Positions 50,043 to 58,257 of a DNA stretch of 64,000 nucleotides are shown piece after piece (the first letter of the stretch is position 1; each line of letters begins with the position of its first letter). The stretch covers positions 372,001 through 436,000 of the forward strand of contig NZ_JBBODE010000001.1 of the NCBI RefSeq assembly GCF_038002765.1, written 5' to 3'. Both the position numbers and the translations under genes were made by a program. This DNA is from Peribacillus sp. FSL H8-0477. Lineage in GTDB: Bacteria > Bacillota > Bacilli > Bacillales > DSM-1321. The notes under the pieces were generated by a model. It was not told the DNA's origin, did no database searches, and saw nothing but the letters and a program-made list of their open reading frames with translations.

Positions 50043-50126
50043 TCAGTGCGTATACAAAGGGCATGTGAAAGTAGACTTACCGAATCGGTTTTGAACAATC
50101 GTATAAGCAATCGTATAAGTCGTCAT
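50043..50126 (-). CDS. Leader peptide upstream of the rsgA-like gene, 27 residues
   Basis: ATG 50126 has AAGGAGGG upstream. The peptide reads MTTYTIAYTIVQNRFGKS, then TFTCPLYTH, and stops at TGA 50045-50043 inside the loop of a hairpin (GTATACG / CGTATAC, 50034-50054). A near-repeat TYTI-A-YTI is visible. Promoter, short well-initiated frame, mutually exclusive hairpins and terminator together form a ribosome-mediated attenuator, as known for antibiotic-resistance genes such as vmlR or bmrCD in B. subtilis. Confidence 0.75.
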   Translation of the reverse strand: MTTYTIAYTIVQNRFGKSTFTCPLYTH

Positions 50127-50159
50127 AACACATCACCCTCCTTCAAAATTAGTAACTTA

Positions 50160-50188
50160 ATATTACCAATACCTTCTATTATTGTCAA
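50160..50188 (-). promoter_or_regulatory. Sigma-A promoter of the leader-rsgA unit
   Basis: TTGACA (50188-50183), 17 bases, TAATAT (50165-50160) on the minus strand, a near-consensus promoter about 26 bases upstream of the leader Shine-Dalgarno. Confidence 0.85.
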
Positions 50189-50210
50189 ATTATTTTTAAA
50201 AAACTTCTTT

Positions 50211-50600
50211 TTAGCCTCGCTTTGGCTGCTCTCTTACTTGTTCGGCAGCTTCTAGGACTTCCTGCAAGGATCTGCCCATACTAGATTCAACCGCTGCCAC
50301 ATAGCCGCCTTCGATTAAGGGAGCGTCCGCAATTAGGATGTTTTCGCGACCAGAGAGTTCCATAGCCATTTCAGCATTCATAAGTGCACTGCCCAAGTCG
50401 AATAAGATGAGAACTCCTTTATCAGAATAAACGGTATCAATTGCACTCAAAATTTTCTCCAAATTCGTGCCGATTTCTCCGTCATCCGTTCCTCCTGCTG
50501 CTTCGATTGATACATTTTGAATTGCTTGCGTCGTTAATTCCTTTAATCCCAACGCAATCTGTTCACTGTGAGAAACAAAAACGATACCGACATTACTCAT
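50211..50600 (-). CDS. dhaM: Dihydroxyacetone kinase phosphoryl donor subunit, EIIA-mannose type
   Basis: 129 residues. GIVFVSHSEQIALGL carries the phospho-histidine near residue 11; GTDDGEIGTNLEKI near 37 and LFDLGSALMNAEMAMEL near 67 complete the EIIA-Man fold. It passes phosphate from HPr to DhaL-bound ADP. Only this domain is present, as in Gram-positive DhaM. It overlaps dhaL by 4 bases. Confidence 0.92.
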   Translation of the reverse strand: MSNVGIVFVSHSEQIALGLKELTTQAIQNVSIEAAGGTDDGEIGTNLEKILSAIDTVYSDKGVLILFDLGSALMNAEMAMELSGRENILIADAPLIEGGYVAAVESSMGRSLQEVLEAAEQVREQPKRG

Positions 50601-51226
50601 AATGTAACCCCTTCCTTTTCAATGACTTCAGAAAGTGACTGTAAAAGATAGAAGCTCGAAACTGAACCAGGATCTAGATGACCAATTGACCGTTCTTTTA
50701 AATAGGCAGCACGGCCCTTTTCAGCTTGCATGTCTTTTGTTTGTTCCATTGCCTCTTTAGCTTGATTGCTGAACGCTGCTGGATCAAAGGCTGTGTTTTC
50801 CTGTAAAAAACGGACAACTGGAGACCATACATCGACCAAGGTTTTTTGGTTTTCTGCTGCATGCCCTCTCTGCAAGATGCCGGCTAATGCTTCCTCAAAC
50901 GCCGTCGTTAGTTCAGCATAATTAACTTCTGCTTTCCCTTTTACACTCATCGACATCTTTAATATGGCTGTCCCAAACAGCGGTCCAGAAGCACCGCCTA
51001 CTTTTGAAATCAATGTCATGGCCCAGTCCTTTAACAAATCTCCCGGACTTTCATAATCTGAATCTGCCGTTTTTTTGATTGCTTCCTCAAAACCGCGGGA
51101 CATATTAATTCCATGGTCGCCATCGCCTATCGCTTGGTCAAGCTCCGTTAAATACGTTTTATTTTCTTGAATTTTCTCATTGGTCTTTTGAAGCCATAGC
51201 TGGATATGTTCTGTTGTCAGTCCCAC
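50597..51226 (-). CDS. dhaL: Dihydroxyacetone kinase ADP-binding subunit
   Basis: 209 residues from GTG 51226 (AAAGG 9 bases upstream; the in-frame ATG at 51235 abuts the site). LDQAIGDGDHGINMSRGFE near 32-50 provides the Asp cluster that binds ADP and magnesium, and SKVGGASGPLFGTAILKMS near 75 the nucleotide loop. YLKERSIGHLDPGSVS ends the domain. It acts with DhaK and DhaM to make dihydroxyacetone phosphate. Confidence 0.93.
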   Translation of the reverse strand: MGLTTEHIQLWLQKTNEKIQENKTYLTELDQAIGDGDHGINMSRGFEEAIKKTADSDYESPGDLLKDWAMTLISKVGGASGPLFGTAILKMSMSVKGKAEVNYAELTTAFEEALAGILQRGHAAENQKTLVDVWSPVVRFLQENTAFDPAAFSNQAKEAMEQTKDMQAEKGRAAYLKERSIGHLDPGSVSSFYLLQSLSEVIEKEGVTL

Positions 51227-51246
51227 TCTTATCATCCTTTCCGTTA

Positions 51247-52239
51247 TTACATCCGAAATGCTGTTGTATGTGCTGGAGCATCTAATAATTCTTTTAGTTC
51301 GTCATCTAGTTTTAACAGCGTAATCGAACAGCCTGCCATTTCAATCGCTGTCATATATTCACCAACAAACGTTTTATAGACGGTAAATCCTTTCTCCGCA
51401 AGAATCTCACTCACTTTTCCATTCAATATATATAATTCCATTAATGGTGTTGAACCCAATCCATTAATCATGACAGCTACTTCATCACCAGATTTGTGAA
51501 CACCATCCTGCAAAATTTTTAAGAGAAGCTCTTCAGCAATTTCATCGGCTGTTTTCAGAAGAGTCCGTTCAATTCCCGGTTCACCGTGAATACCCATGCC
51601 AATTTCCATTTCATTTTCAGCCATTTCAAATCCCGGTTTGCCTGCTGCAGGGATTGTGCAGGCTGACAAGGCCATTCCCATCGAGCGTACATTTCGGATT
51701 GCTTTTTCGGCACTTGCTTTTACTTCTGCTAAAGATGCTCCTGTTTCTGCTTTCGCTCCGGCAATTTTATGTACAAAGACTGTTCCGGCAATCCCGCGTC
51801 TTCCTGTCGTATATGTGCTGTCTTCAACGGCCACATCATCATTCACGATTACTTTGTCAACTGTAATCGTTTCCATTTCAGCTAGTTCCATTGCCATTTC
51901 AAAATTCATCACATCACCCGAATAATTCTTAATGACTAACAAAACACCCGCTCCACTGTCGGCGGCTTTAATGCCTTCCAGTACCTGATCAGGGCCTGGC
52001 GAAGTAAAGACTGGTCCACAAACGGCCGCATCCAGCATTCCTTTTCCCACAAAACCAGCATGCGCTGGCTCATGCCCGCTGCCGCCTCCGCTGACGATTC
52101 CAACTTTTCCAGCAGTACGTTCAACACGTGTTAATACAGCTGTATCTGGAACATGCTTCAGTACATCATGATGCGCTGCCGCCATTCCTTTCATCATTTC
52201 TTCAACCACATTATTAGGATCGTTAATCAACTTCTTCAT
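51247..52239 (-). CDS. dhaK: Dihydroxyacetone kinase substrate-binding subunit
   Basis: 330 residues. GIVSGGGSGHEPAHAGFVGKGMLDAAVCG near 47-75 contains the substrate-loop histidine, KNYSGDVMNFEMA near 103 and MGIHGEPG near 213 contains the histidine that covalently holds dihydroxyacetone. It is the first gene of dhaKLM. No DhaS/DhaR regulator or glycerol dehydrogenase lies next to it. Confidence 0.94.
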   Translation of the reverse strand: MKKLINDPNNVVEEMMKGMAAAHHDVLKHVPDTAVLTRVERTAGKVGIVSGGGSGHEPAHAGFVGKGMLDAAVCGPVFTSPGPDQVLEGIKAADSGAGVLLVIKNYSGDVMNFEMAMELAEMETITVDKVIVNDDVAVEDSTYTTGRRGIAGTVFVHKIAGAKAETGASLAEVKASAEKAIRNVRSMGMALSACTIPAAGKPGFEMAENEMEIGMGIHGEPGIERTLLKTADEIAEELLLKILQDGVHKSGDEVAVMINGLGSTPLMELYILNGKVSEILAEKGFTVYKTFVGEYMTAIEMAGCSITLLKLDDELKELLDAPAHTTAFRM

Positions 52240-52331
52240 TTTTACTCGCCGCCTTCGATTCGAATAGACTGATTTTTTATACTATTTCATTATAACAGTA
52301 GGTTAAACAAAAATAGAAGTTATATAAACTG

Positions 52332-52357
52332 AGGCCGTCAACATTCGTTGACCGCCC
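52332..52357 (-). terminator. Terminator-like hairpin after the AIM24 gene
   Basis: GTCAAC and GTTGAC (6 bp plus flanking GG/CC) around ATTC, just behind the stop at 52363. The following run (CAGTTTATATAAC) is only moderately T-rich. Confidence 0.5.
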
Positions 52358-52362
52358 CCTTT

Positions 52363-53154
52363 TTATTTCCCTCCGAACAAATCAAACATTCCGCCAAGGA
52401 CACTGCCTTCATCCTTAGAATTCCCTGTTCCCCTTGGTGCAGCAGAAAACACACGGCTTGCCAAACGGGAAAACGGCAGGGATTGAATCAAGACATCCCC
52501 TGGACCTTCGAGTGTCGCGAAGAATAAACCTTCGCCCCCAAAGAGAGCTGTTTTTATTCCTTTCACCATCTCTACAGAATAATTAATACTCGGTGTAAAG
52601 GCGACTAAGCAGCCTGTATCGACACGCAATTTATCACCAGCTTTTAATTCTTTTTGTACAAGCGTACCACCTGCATGTATAAACGCCATTCCATCTCCTT
52701 CAAGCTTCTGCATGATAAATCCTTCACCGCCAAAGAAACCGGCACCAAGCTTCCGCTGAAATTCAATGCCCACCTGAACACCTTTTGCCGCTGCCAAAAA
52801 GGCGTCTTTTTGACAGATCATTTTGCCGCCTAACTCTTGTAAATCAAGGGCAATTATTTTTCCAGGATAAGGTGCAGCGAAGGAAACTTGCTTTTTACCA
52901 GACCCCGTATTCGTGAAGGCTGTCATAAACAAACTTTCCCCTGTGACCAATCGCTTTCCTGCGCCAAAAAGCTTTCCCATAACCCCTTCGTTGTTTTTCG
53001 AACCGTCCCCAAAGATGGTTTCCATTTCAATCGAGTTATCCATCATCATCAAACTGCCTGCTTCTGCAATAACTGTCTCCTGCGGATCCAGTTCAATTTC
53101 GACACATTGCATATCATCACCGTGAATGACAAAGTCTATTTCATGATTTCGCAT
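52363..53154 (-). CDS. AIM24 family protein (TIGR00266-like)
   Basis: 263 residues. Beta-rich with the family blocks CVEIELDPQETVIAEAGSLMMMD near 17-40, ESLFMTAFTN near 73, PGKIIALDL near 97, GEGFIMQKLEGDGMAFIHAGGTLV near 143-167 and VDTGCLVAFTPSINY near 180. The C-terminus is Gly-rich (VLGGMFDLFGGK). Function unknown in bacteria. It precedes the esterase in order of position but both are read leftwards, 12 bases apart, so they may form an operon with the esterase first. Confidence 0.85.
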   Translation of the reverse strand: MRNHEIDFVIHGDDMQCVEIELDPQETVIAEAGSLMMMDNSIEMETIFGDGSKNNEGVMGKLFGAGKRLVTGESLFMTAFTNTGSGKKQVSFAAPYPGKIIALDLQELGGKMICQKDAFLAAAKGVQVGIEFQRKLGAGFFGGEGFIMQKLEGDGMAFIHAGGTLVQKELKAGDKLRVDTGCLVAFTPSINYSVEMVKGIKTALFGGEGLFFATLEGPGDVLIQSLPFSRLASRVFSAAPRGTGNSKDEGSVLGGMFDLFGGK

Positions 53155-53166
53155 ATAGATCCTCCT

Positions 53167-54102
53167 TTAACTAGGTACAAACGAAGCTCTCAAGCTGGCC
53201 GCACCCTCATTCAGTGCTTCAAGCGCTTCAGGTACAAAAGAAATAAAGTTTCCAAAACCATGAATCAGATCTTGATAATTTTTATAAAACACCGGAACAC
53301 CGTTGTCTTCAAGTTTTTCAGCATACGCTTTCCCAACATCACGCAGCGGGTCATATTGTGCCGTTAAAATCGCAGCTGGCGGCAGGCCGCTCAAGTCTGG
53401 ATAGAGAATGGGTGAGACATATGGATTCAGCATCTCGTCATCATGTGTAACATAATGCTTTCTAAACCATGTCATCATGTCTACTGTTAATAAATAGCCT
53501 TGAGCATTTTCACGGATAGAAGGCGGTTCTTGAGCATATCCAGTCGAAGGATATAGGAGGAGTTGATAGCAGATACTCGGTGTCTTTTTTTCCTTCGCGA
53601 TTATACAAGTTACCGCTGCAAGATTCCCACCTGCACTGTCTCCGCCCACCGCAATTTGGTTATGGTCAATCGAAAATTCCTTTGCGTGCGATGCAATATA
53701 TTGAAGAGAATCATAGGCATCTTCTACAGCAGCCGGGAATTTGTGTTCTGGTGCAAGACGATAGTCAACTGAAATAACCACACACTGAGCTGAATTGGCA
53801 AGTGCTCGACAAATTCCATCGTGACTATCCAAGTTTCCGACTACCCAGCCGCCGCCATGATAAAAAACTAACGCAGGCAAAAGCCCCTCGCTTTTCGGGC
53901 TATAAATACGAACTGGAATATCCCGGTCCTTTAGCGGTAAGATTTGATCCTCTACTTTATGTACAGCTTCCCTTTCCTGTTGGAAACTTAATGCCCCAGC
54001 ATCCTGAGACCGATACATCTCTGGCGTCACCTGATCGATTGGCAATTGCGGCATTTCTTTCAACTTATCTAAAAAAAATTGAATTCTAGGATTCACAGTC
54101 AT
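53167..54102 (-). CDS. Alpha/beta hydrolase, hormone-sensitive-lipase family esterase
   Basis: 311 residues from ATG 54102, with AAAAGGAG upstream; the open frame extends to 54135 without a better site. Oxyanion motif FYHGGGWVVG near 80, nucleophile GGDSAGGNLA near 154, Asp in AQYDPLRD near 248, His in LIHGFGNF near 281. Typical of HSL-group carboxylesterases acting on short acyl esters. No signal peptide, so cytosolic. Confidence 0.88.
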   Translation of the reverse strand: MTVNPRIQFFLDKLKEMPQLPIDQVTPEMYRSQDAGALSFQQEREAVHKVEDQILPLKDRDIPVRIYSPKSEGLLPALVFYHGGGWVVGNLDSHDGICRALANSAQCVVISVDYRLAPEHKFPAAVEDAYDSLQYIASHAKEFSIDHNQIAVGGDSAGGNLAAVTCIIAKEKKTPSICYQLLLYPSTGYAQEPPSIRENAQGYLLTVDMMTWFRKHYVTHDDEMLNPYVSPILYPDLSGLPPAAILTAQYDPLRDVGKAYAEKLEDNGVPVFYKNYQDLIHGFGNFISFVPEALEALNEGAASLRASFVPS

Positions 54103-54275
54103 ACATTCACTCCTTTTCTCCATAACAGGTTTCACTCATTAACTTCGATTTATTGACGGGAAAATCCTGCTTCATCTACTTAACCGATGATTATAAATTA
54201 GCCAGCAAGAGAAATGAGGTAATCAACCCGGGTTGTTCTTACGTCTGGGGATTTTAAACGTCTCAGTCCTATTAG

Positions 54276-54395
54276 TGTGCAGAAAAGCGGAATTTGTGTG
54301 CAAAGTATCCCATTTTCTGTGCAAATCAAGCTCATTTCTGTGCAGAATCGGTCCATTCCTGTGCAATCCAGCCATTTTTCTGTGCAAATGCTTGT
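54276..54395. repeat. Six tandem copies of a 21-bp repeat
   Basis: TGTGCA recurs at 54276, 54297, 54318, 54339, 54360 and 54381, exactly every 21 bases, within units resembling TTTCTGTGCAAATC. On the minus strand the units can be read as heptapeptides LHRKMAG, LHRNGPI, LHRNELD, LHRKWDT inside a 72-codon open frame (54223-54441) without a convincing binding site. Similar LHRN repeats occur as annotated small proteins in Bacillaceae; whether they are translated is open. The rest of 54103-54576 shows no gene. Confidence 0.75.
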
Positions 54396-54576
54396 CGTAG
54401 GGAGGAGAATTGATGTTACGGGAATGCTGAAAATGCTTCATTAAGTTGGATCTTTGTCGTAAATCAAAGCCAGTTAAGGGCTAGTTACCCTTTATCATAA
54501 GACCAACCATAGGCTATTTTCTCGGCACCACGTTGTGCAAGGAGATTCTGAGTTTAGGAGGTTTAGACCTAAATAA

Positions 54577-54606
54577 AAAGACAGTCAGATTGTGTCGACT
54601 GTCTTT
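54577..54606 (-). terminator. Terminator of sdpRI
   Basis: AAAGACAGTC and GACTGTCTTT (10 bp) around 10 bases, followed by TTTATTTAGG on the minus strand. Confidence 0.82.
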
Positions 54607-54615
54607 CAAATGCGC

Positions 54616-55254
54616 TCATATCCCCTTCTTGTAAAGTGAATAGGAATATAATACCGGTGCTCCAACTAAAATGAGTGCGATGATCAGAACGATTGGCACC
54701 CAGTAGATATTCAAAAAGCCTCCAATGATTAGGCAAATTCCCCCGATTGTCCACAAATAGCCTGCCATATGATGTGTTTTATTCCAATTATCTGTACTAT
54801 TAAGGGTCCATGTTAACCGAATTCCGACTGTATAGTTTTGCTTGCATTTAGGTAAATAATTTCCGAAGACTGTGATTAATATGCCTACCATGACAGGTGC
54901 TACTATTTCAATGGGAATGTTATAGCCAAGCGCTTTAAACAATGTTACCGGAGTTAAAATCAATGACATGATTGGGATAATCCATATTCCTACCTGTTTC
55001 AATACAGTTGAAACGTTTGCTCGTTTAGGGTCTTTTTCCATCATCCTTAAGACAAATTGATGAATAGCAGCCATGAGAATTGGCAATCCCCATACTGCAA
55101 TTGCTTTTGGCACATAATTATCAGGGGTTCCCGAAGCATTCCAGTGGATGGCGATTTCACTTGGCAGCTTATTATAAAGCATTAAGCCAACGACAATTGG
55201 AAGTAAGCAAATCAAGGTTGTGATGATTAAGGTTCGGTCAACTTTTCTTTTCAT
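54616..55254 (-). CDS. sdpI: SdpI family membrane protein
   Basis: 212 residues from ATG 55254 (GGAGGG upstream). About six membrane segments; LPSEIAIHWNASGTPDNYVPKAIAVWGLPI is the SdpI/DUF1648 signature and VGIRLTWTLNSTDNWNKTHHMAGYLW the C-terminal one. In B. subtilis SdpI gives immunity to the SDP cannibalism toxin and senses it for SdpR. No sdpABC toxin genes are present here, so it may protect against foreign toxin. It overlaps sdpR by 17 bases. Confidence 0.88.
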   Translation of the reverse strand: MKRKVDRTLIITTLICLLPIVVGLMLYNKLPSEIAIHWNASGTPDNYVPKAIAVWGLPILMAAIHQFVLRMMEKDPKRANVSTVLKQVGIWIIPIMSLILTPVTLFKALGYNIPIEIVAPVMVGILITVFGNYLPKCKQNYTVGIRLTWTLNSTDNWNKTHHMAGYLWTIGGICLIIGGFLNIYWVPIVLIIALILVGAPVLYSYSLYKKGI

Positions 55255-55522
55255 TTTCTTTCCCTCCAAACTGTGAGAACCACAACATGACCTCTTCAAA
55301 TACAGAAATGTTAATCTCGTAGTAGATGAAGTTTTTATACTTGGTCTCAAAAAGTAAACCTGCTTTTTTTAATTGTGATAAATGGTAGGAAATTGTAGCA
55401 CCTGTCATATCAAAATGCTTTCCGATGTCCCCTGCTGATAATTTTTTATCTTTGAGCAAGACTAAAATTTCTCTTCGCACCGGGTCGGAAAGTGCTTTAA
55501 ATGTTTCTGGAAACCCCACCAT
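55238..55522 (-). CDS. sdpR: ArsR-type autorepressor SdpR
   Basis: 94 residues. The winged helix FKALSDPVRREILVLLKDKKLSAGDIGKHFDMTGATISYHLSQLKKAGLL lacks metal-site cysteines, as in SdpR. NFIYYEINISVFEEVMLWF is the typical end. It should repress its own operon until SdpI, occupied by toxin, sequesters it at the membrane. First gene of the sdpRI pair. Confidence 0.88.
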   Translation of the reverse strand: MVGFPETFKALSDPVRREILVLLKDKKLSAGDIGKHFDMTGATISYHLSQLKKAGLLFETKYKNFIYYEINISVFEEVMLWFSQFGGKENEKKS

Positions 55523-55628
55523 GACACCTCTCTTTCATTCTATTTAGAAATACCTCTAAATAGAATAATAATCCATTTTCCGGAAAAAGTCGATATCTAT
55601 TTCGAAAATAATCAAAATAGATAACAAT

Positions 55629-55662
55629 AGAGCCTTGCCGCACATACATGCAGCAAGGCTCT
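55629..55662 (-). terminator. Terminator of the MOSC gene
   Basis: AGAGCCTTGC and GCAAGGCTCT (10 bp) around 14 bases, directly behind the stop; followed by ATTGTTATC on the minus strand. Confidence 0.7.
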
Positions 55663-55668
55663 GAATCA

Positions 55669-56397
55669 TCAATCAACCAGTACCACTTCATCTCCCACTT
55701 GTATTTCCCCTGTTTGCATTACGGAAGCATATACCCCAAAATGATTATTGCGTTGGTTTAATACCGTTTTTTGTAAAGATGGGTCCCGTTCTGCATTGTC
55801 AGGATTAACCGTTATTATCATACATCGTTCACAGTGTCTCTTAACCTGTATCTCCACTTGATTTCCTATTTTTAATGTCTTGCCAAACCACATTTCTTCC
55901 ATGAATGGGGTTTGTTCGTTTAAGGCAAGGATTAAGTTTGGCCGAAAGCGCCTATGATTGAGTGTTTCTTTCCCCCAAATTTTCTGCAATGCATTTAGGG
56001 ATTCATCCGATATCAGTAGAAGATGTTCCAATTCAATGGCCCCAATAGGTACATCAGTGGGTGAATACTTCACTAGGGAAATGGATCGATTTGAATCAGC
56101 TTCTATTTGTTTAGTTAATCCTTCATCTCCCCAACTCACTACCTTCCCCTCAGGTGTAGTTATTTCGATTAAGGGATATTCATGCATGGTTTCTTCTCCC
56201 AAAAATTTTGCTTTATATCTCGCCATATTTGGGCATTGTGTGATGGTAACATATTTTCCTGGACGTGTTTCATCTAAAAATGCATGGCTGCGATCTCCAT
56301 ATAATCCATATTCCATAACGTTCGTGGTTTTTACACTTTCTCCATAAAATGATTTTATAGGATGGCGAACAATTTCCTTTATATGTCCTATCAACAT
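55669..56397 (-). CDS. MOSC domain-containing protein
   Basis: 242 residues. The N-terminal MOSC_N-type barrel (KEIVRHPIKSFYGESVKTTNVMEYGLYGDRSHAFLD) is followed by the MOSC domain with RFRPNLIL near 155 and the conserved cysteine in KRHCERCMIITVNPDNAERDP near 190. Relatives handle molybdenum cofactor-bound sulfur or detoxify N-hydroxylated bases (YcbX/YiiM types). SD GGAGGG precedes the ATG. Monocistronic. Confidence 0.85.
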   Translation of the reverse strand: MLIGHIKEIVRHPIKSFYGESVKTTNVMEYGLYGDRSHAFLDETRPGKYVTITQCPNMARYKAKFLGEETMHEYPLIEITTPEGKVVSWGDEGLTKQIEADSNRSISLVKYSPTDVPIGAIELEHLLLISDESLNALQKIWGKETLNHRRFRPNLILALNEQTPFMEEMWFGKTLKIGNQVEIQVKRHCERCMIITVNPDNAERDPSLQKTVLNQRNNHFGVYASVMQTGEIQVGDEVVLVD

Positions 56398-56700
56398 CTT
56401 ATTCCCTCCTAAACAAAATCTGTTTTTATTATACTAATTTTTTTTGCTTGTATATTCGTGGTTCTGCCAAATGAGAAAATAGTCCTTATCTCGCTTGGCC
56501 TTTTGTCTCACTTAGCGTCATGACAATGCTTTGAACTGTTCATCAGGTAAGAGTTCCTGTAGAATGGGAACAATAAAAATATGAACAAGTTCGTGTTTCC
56601 CGTCCAAGGAAGACCCTATACGATATGCTCAAAAACAGATAATTCATAAAATGTTACTTATTTGGGGCATCACCTTGAACGGATTGCTATAGAATAGAGG

Positions 56701-56721
56701 TGCAAGCTATTAAATCTTGCA
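56701..56721 (+). promoter_or_regulatory. Inverted repeat just before the Dcu transporter start
   Basis: TGCAAG-N9-CTTGCA ends 4 bases before the ribosome binding site AAGGAG, so it could be an operator or an mRNA hairpin affecting translation. The rest of the gap 56398-56700 shows no gene. Confidence 0.4.
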
Positions 56722-56739
56722 ACTTAAGGAGACGACATT

Positions 56740-58053
56740 ATGTTTTGGATTCATTTATTAATTTTACTCGGATGTATTATCATAGGTGCACGAATCGGTG
56801 GATTAGGACTAGGAGTTATGGGTGGCGTAGGGATTGCAATATTCGTCTTTATCTTTGGCTTACAGCCGACTTCCCCGCCAATCGACGTCATGTTGATGAT
56901 CTTAGCAGTCATTACGGCCGCTGGTGCCCTTCAAGCTGCAGGAGGACTTGAATACCTCGTATATCTTGCAGAAAAGGCCTTGCGGAAAAACCCTAAATAT
57001 ATTACGTATGTTGCACCCATCGTTACGTATCTCTTTACTTTCTGTGCGGGTACCGGACATGTAGCTTATTCCGTCTTACCTGTTATCGCAGAAGTTTCGC
57101 GCGAATCTGGGGTACGACCTGAAAGACCGATGTCCATTGCGGTTATTGCCTCACAACAGGCGATTACGGCAAGCCCAATCTCAGCCGCAACTGTCGCGCT
57201 TTTAGCTTTATTAACCGACTTTAATATCACATTACTAGATATCTTACTTATTACGATTCCTTCAACATTTATTGCTTGTATGCTTGCTGCATTTGTTTCA
57301 AGCAAAATGGGGAAAGAGCTAAATGAAGATCCGATTTATTTACAAAGGTTAGAAGAGGGTTTGGCTCCTATTAGAAAAGATAAAAAAGAGTTTGTTGCCT
57401 CTAAGGGTTCAAAGTCATCGGTTATTATTTTCCTCATTGCCGCCGTATTGGTCGTGTTGTTTGGATCCATCGAAGCCTTACGACCAGGCTGGACCATCGA
57501 TGGCGAATTTACTCGAATGGCTATGCCTGTAACAATTGAAATGATTATGCTTTCCGCTGCAGCCTTCATTATTTTAATCTGTAAAGCAAATGTTGACACG
57601 ATTGTTTCAGGATCTATATTCAAAGCAGGTGCTACCGCCGTGGTCGCTATATTCGGTATTGCATGGATGGGTGATACCTTCTTCAATGGAAATGCCGAAT
57701 TCATCACGAATAATATTTCGAGCTTAGTTACTTCAGCCCCTTGGCTGTTCGCAATTGCCCTGTTCATTTTATCGATTCTTTTATACAGTCAAGCTGCTAC
57801 GGTTCGTACATTGATGCCGCTTGGAATTACACTGGGAATCAATCCAGCACTTTTGATTGCTATGTTCCCTGCGGTTAATGGTTATTTCTTTATTCCTAAC
57901 TATCCAACCGTTGTCGCAGCGATTAACTTTGATCAAACCGGTACAACTCGGATTGGAAAATACATTTTGAATCACAGCTTCATGATTCCTGGATTAATTG
58001 CTACAGTAGCGAGTATCGGAATTGGAATCTTGCTAAGTATGGTCGTTCTATAA
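56740..58053 (+). CDS. Anaerobic C4-dicarboxylate transporter, DcuA/DcuB family
   Basis: 437 residues with ten to twelve membrane segments. GARIGGLGLGVMGGVGIAIFVFIFGLQP near 17-45, FCAGTGHVAYSVLPVIAEVS near 106, and GVRPERPMSIAVIASQQAITASPISAATVAL near 130 are Dcu hallmarks. The C-terminal part has FPAVNGYFFIPNYPTVVAAINFDQTGTTRIGKYILNHSFMIPG. It exchanges fumarate, malate or aspartate for succinate. SD AAGGAG is 8 bases upstream. Confidence 0.92.
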   Translation: MFWIHLLILLGCIIIGARIGGLGLGVMGGVGIAIFVFIFGLQPTSPPIDVMLMILAVITAAGALQAAGGLEYLVYLAEKALRKNPKYITYVAPIVTYLFTFCAGTGHVAYSVLPVIAEVSRESGVRPERPMSIAVIASQQAITASPISAATVALLALLTDFNITLLDILLITIPSTFIACMLAAFVSSKMGKELNEDPIYLQRLEEGLAPIRKDKKEFVASKGSKSSVIIFLIAAVLVVLFGSIEALRPGWTIDGEFTRMAMPVTIEMIMLSAAAFIILICKANVDTIVSGSIFKAGATAVVAIFGIAWMGDTFFNGNAEFITNNISSLVTSAPWLFAIALFILSILLYSQAATVRTLMPLGITLGINPALLIAMFPAVNGYFFIPNYPTVVAAINFDQTGTTRIGKYILNHSFMIPGLIATVASIGIGILLSMVVL

Positions 58054-58057
58054 TTGG

Positions 58058-58097
58058 AAAAAGGCGTTCGTTAAGAAAACTTAGCGAACGCCTTTTT
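58058..58097 (+). terminator. Terminator of the Dcu gene
   Basis: An 18-bp stem (AAAAAGGCGTTCGTTAAG and its near-complement, one wobble) around AAAA, followed by T-rich sequence. Confidence 0.95.
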
Positions 58098-58257
58098 TCT
58101 TTTTTATTCTAAAAAAGACATGAAATGTATGAAAAGCAGTCATTTCTGACTGGAAACGATGAGGTAAAATAATGGTGAGTTTGTACGTTAGCCTACATAT
58201 TGTTAAACATTTTTTTAATACCTGCAGTTCTTTGAACTTAGTAAAGGAGATTATCGC

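Noticed and set aside
50043..50210. Metabolite riboswitch upstream of the GTPase
   Set aside because: No known aptamer signature is seen, while a well-initiated short frame and complementary segments explain the region.
54276..54395. CRISPR array
   Set aside because: The 21-bp units are contiguous with little variation and no unique spacers.
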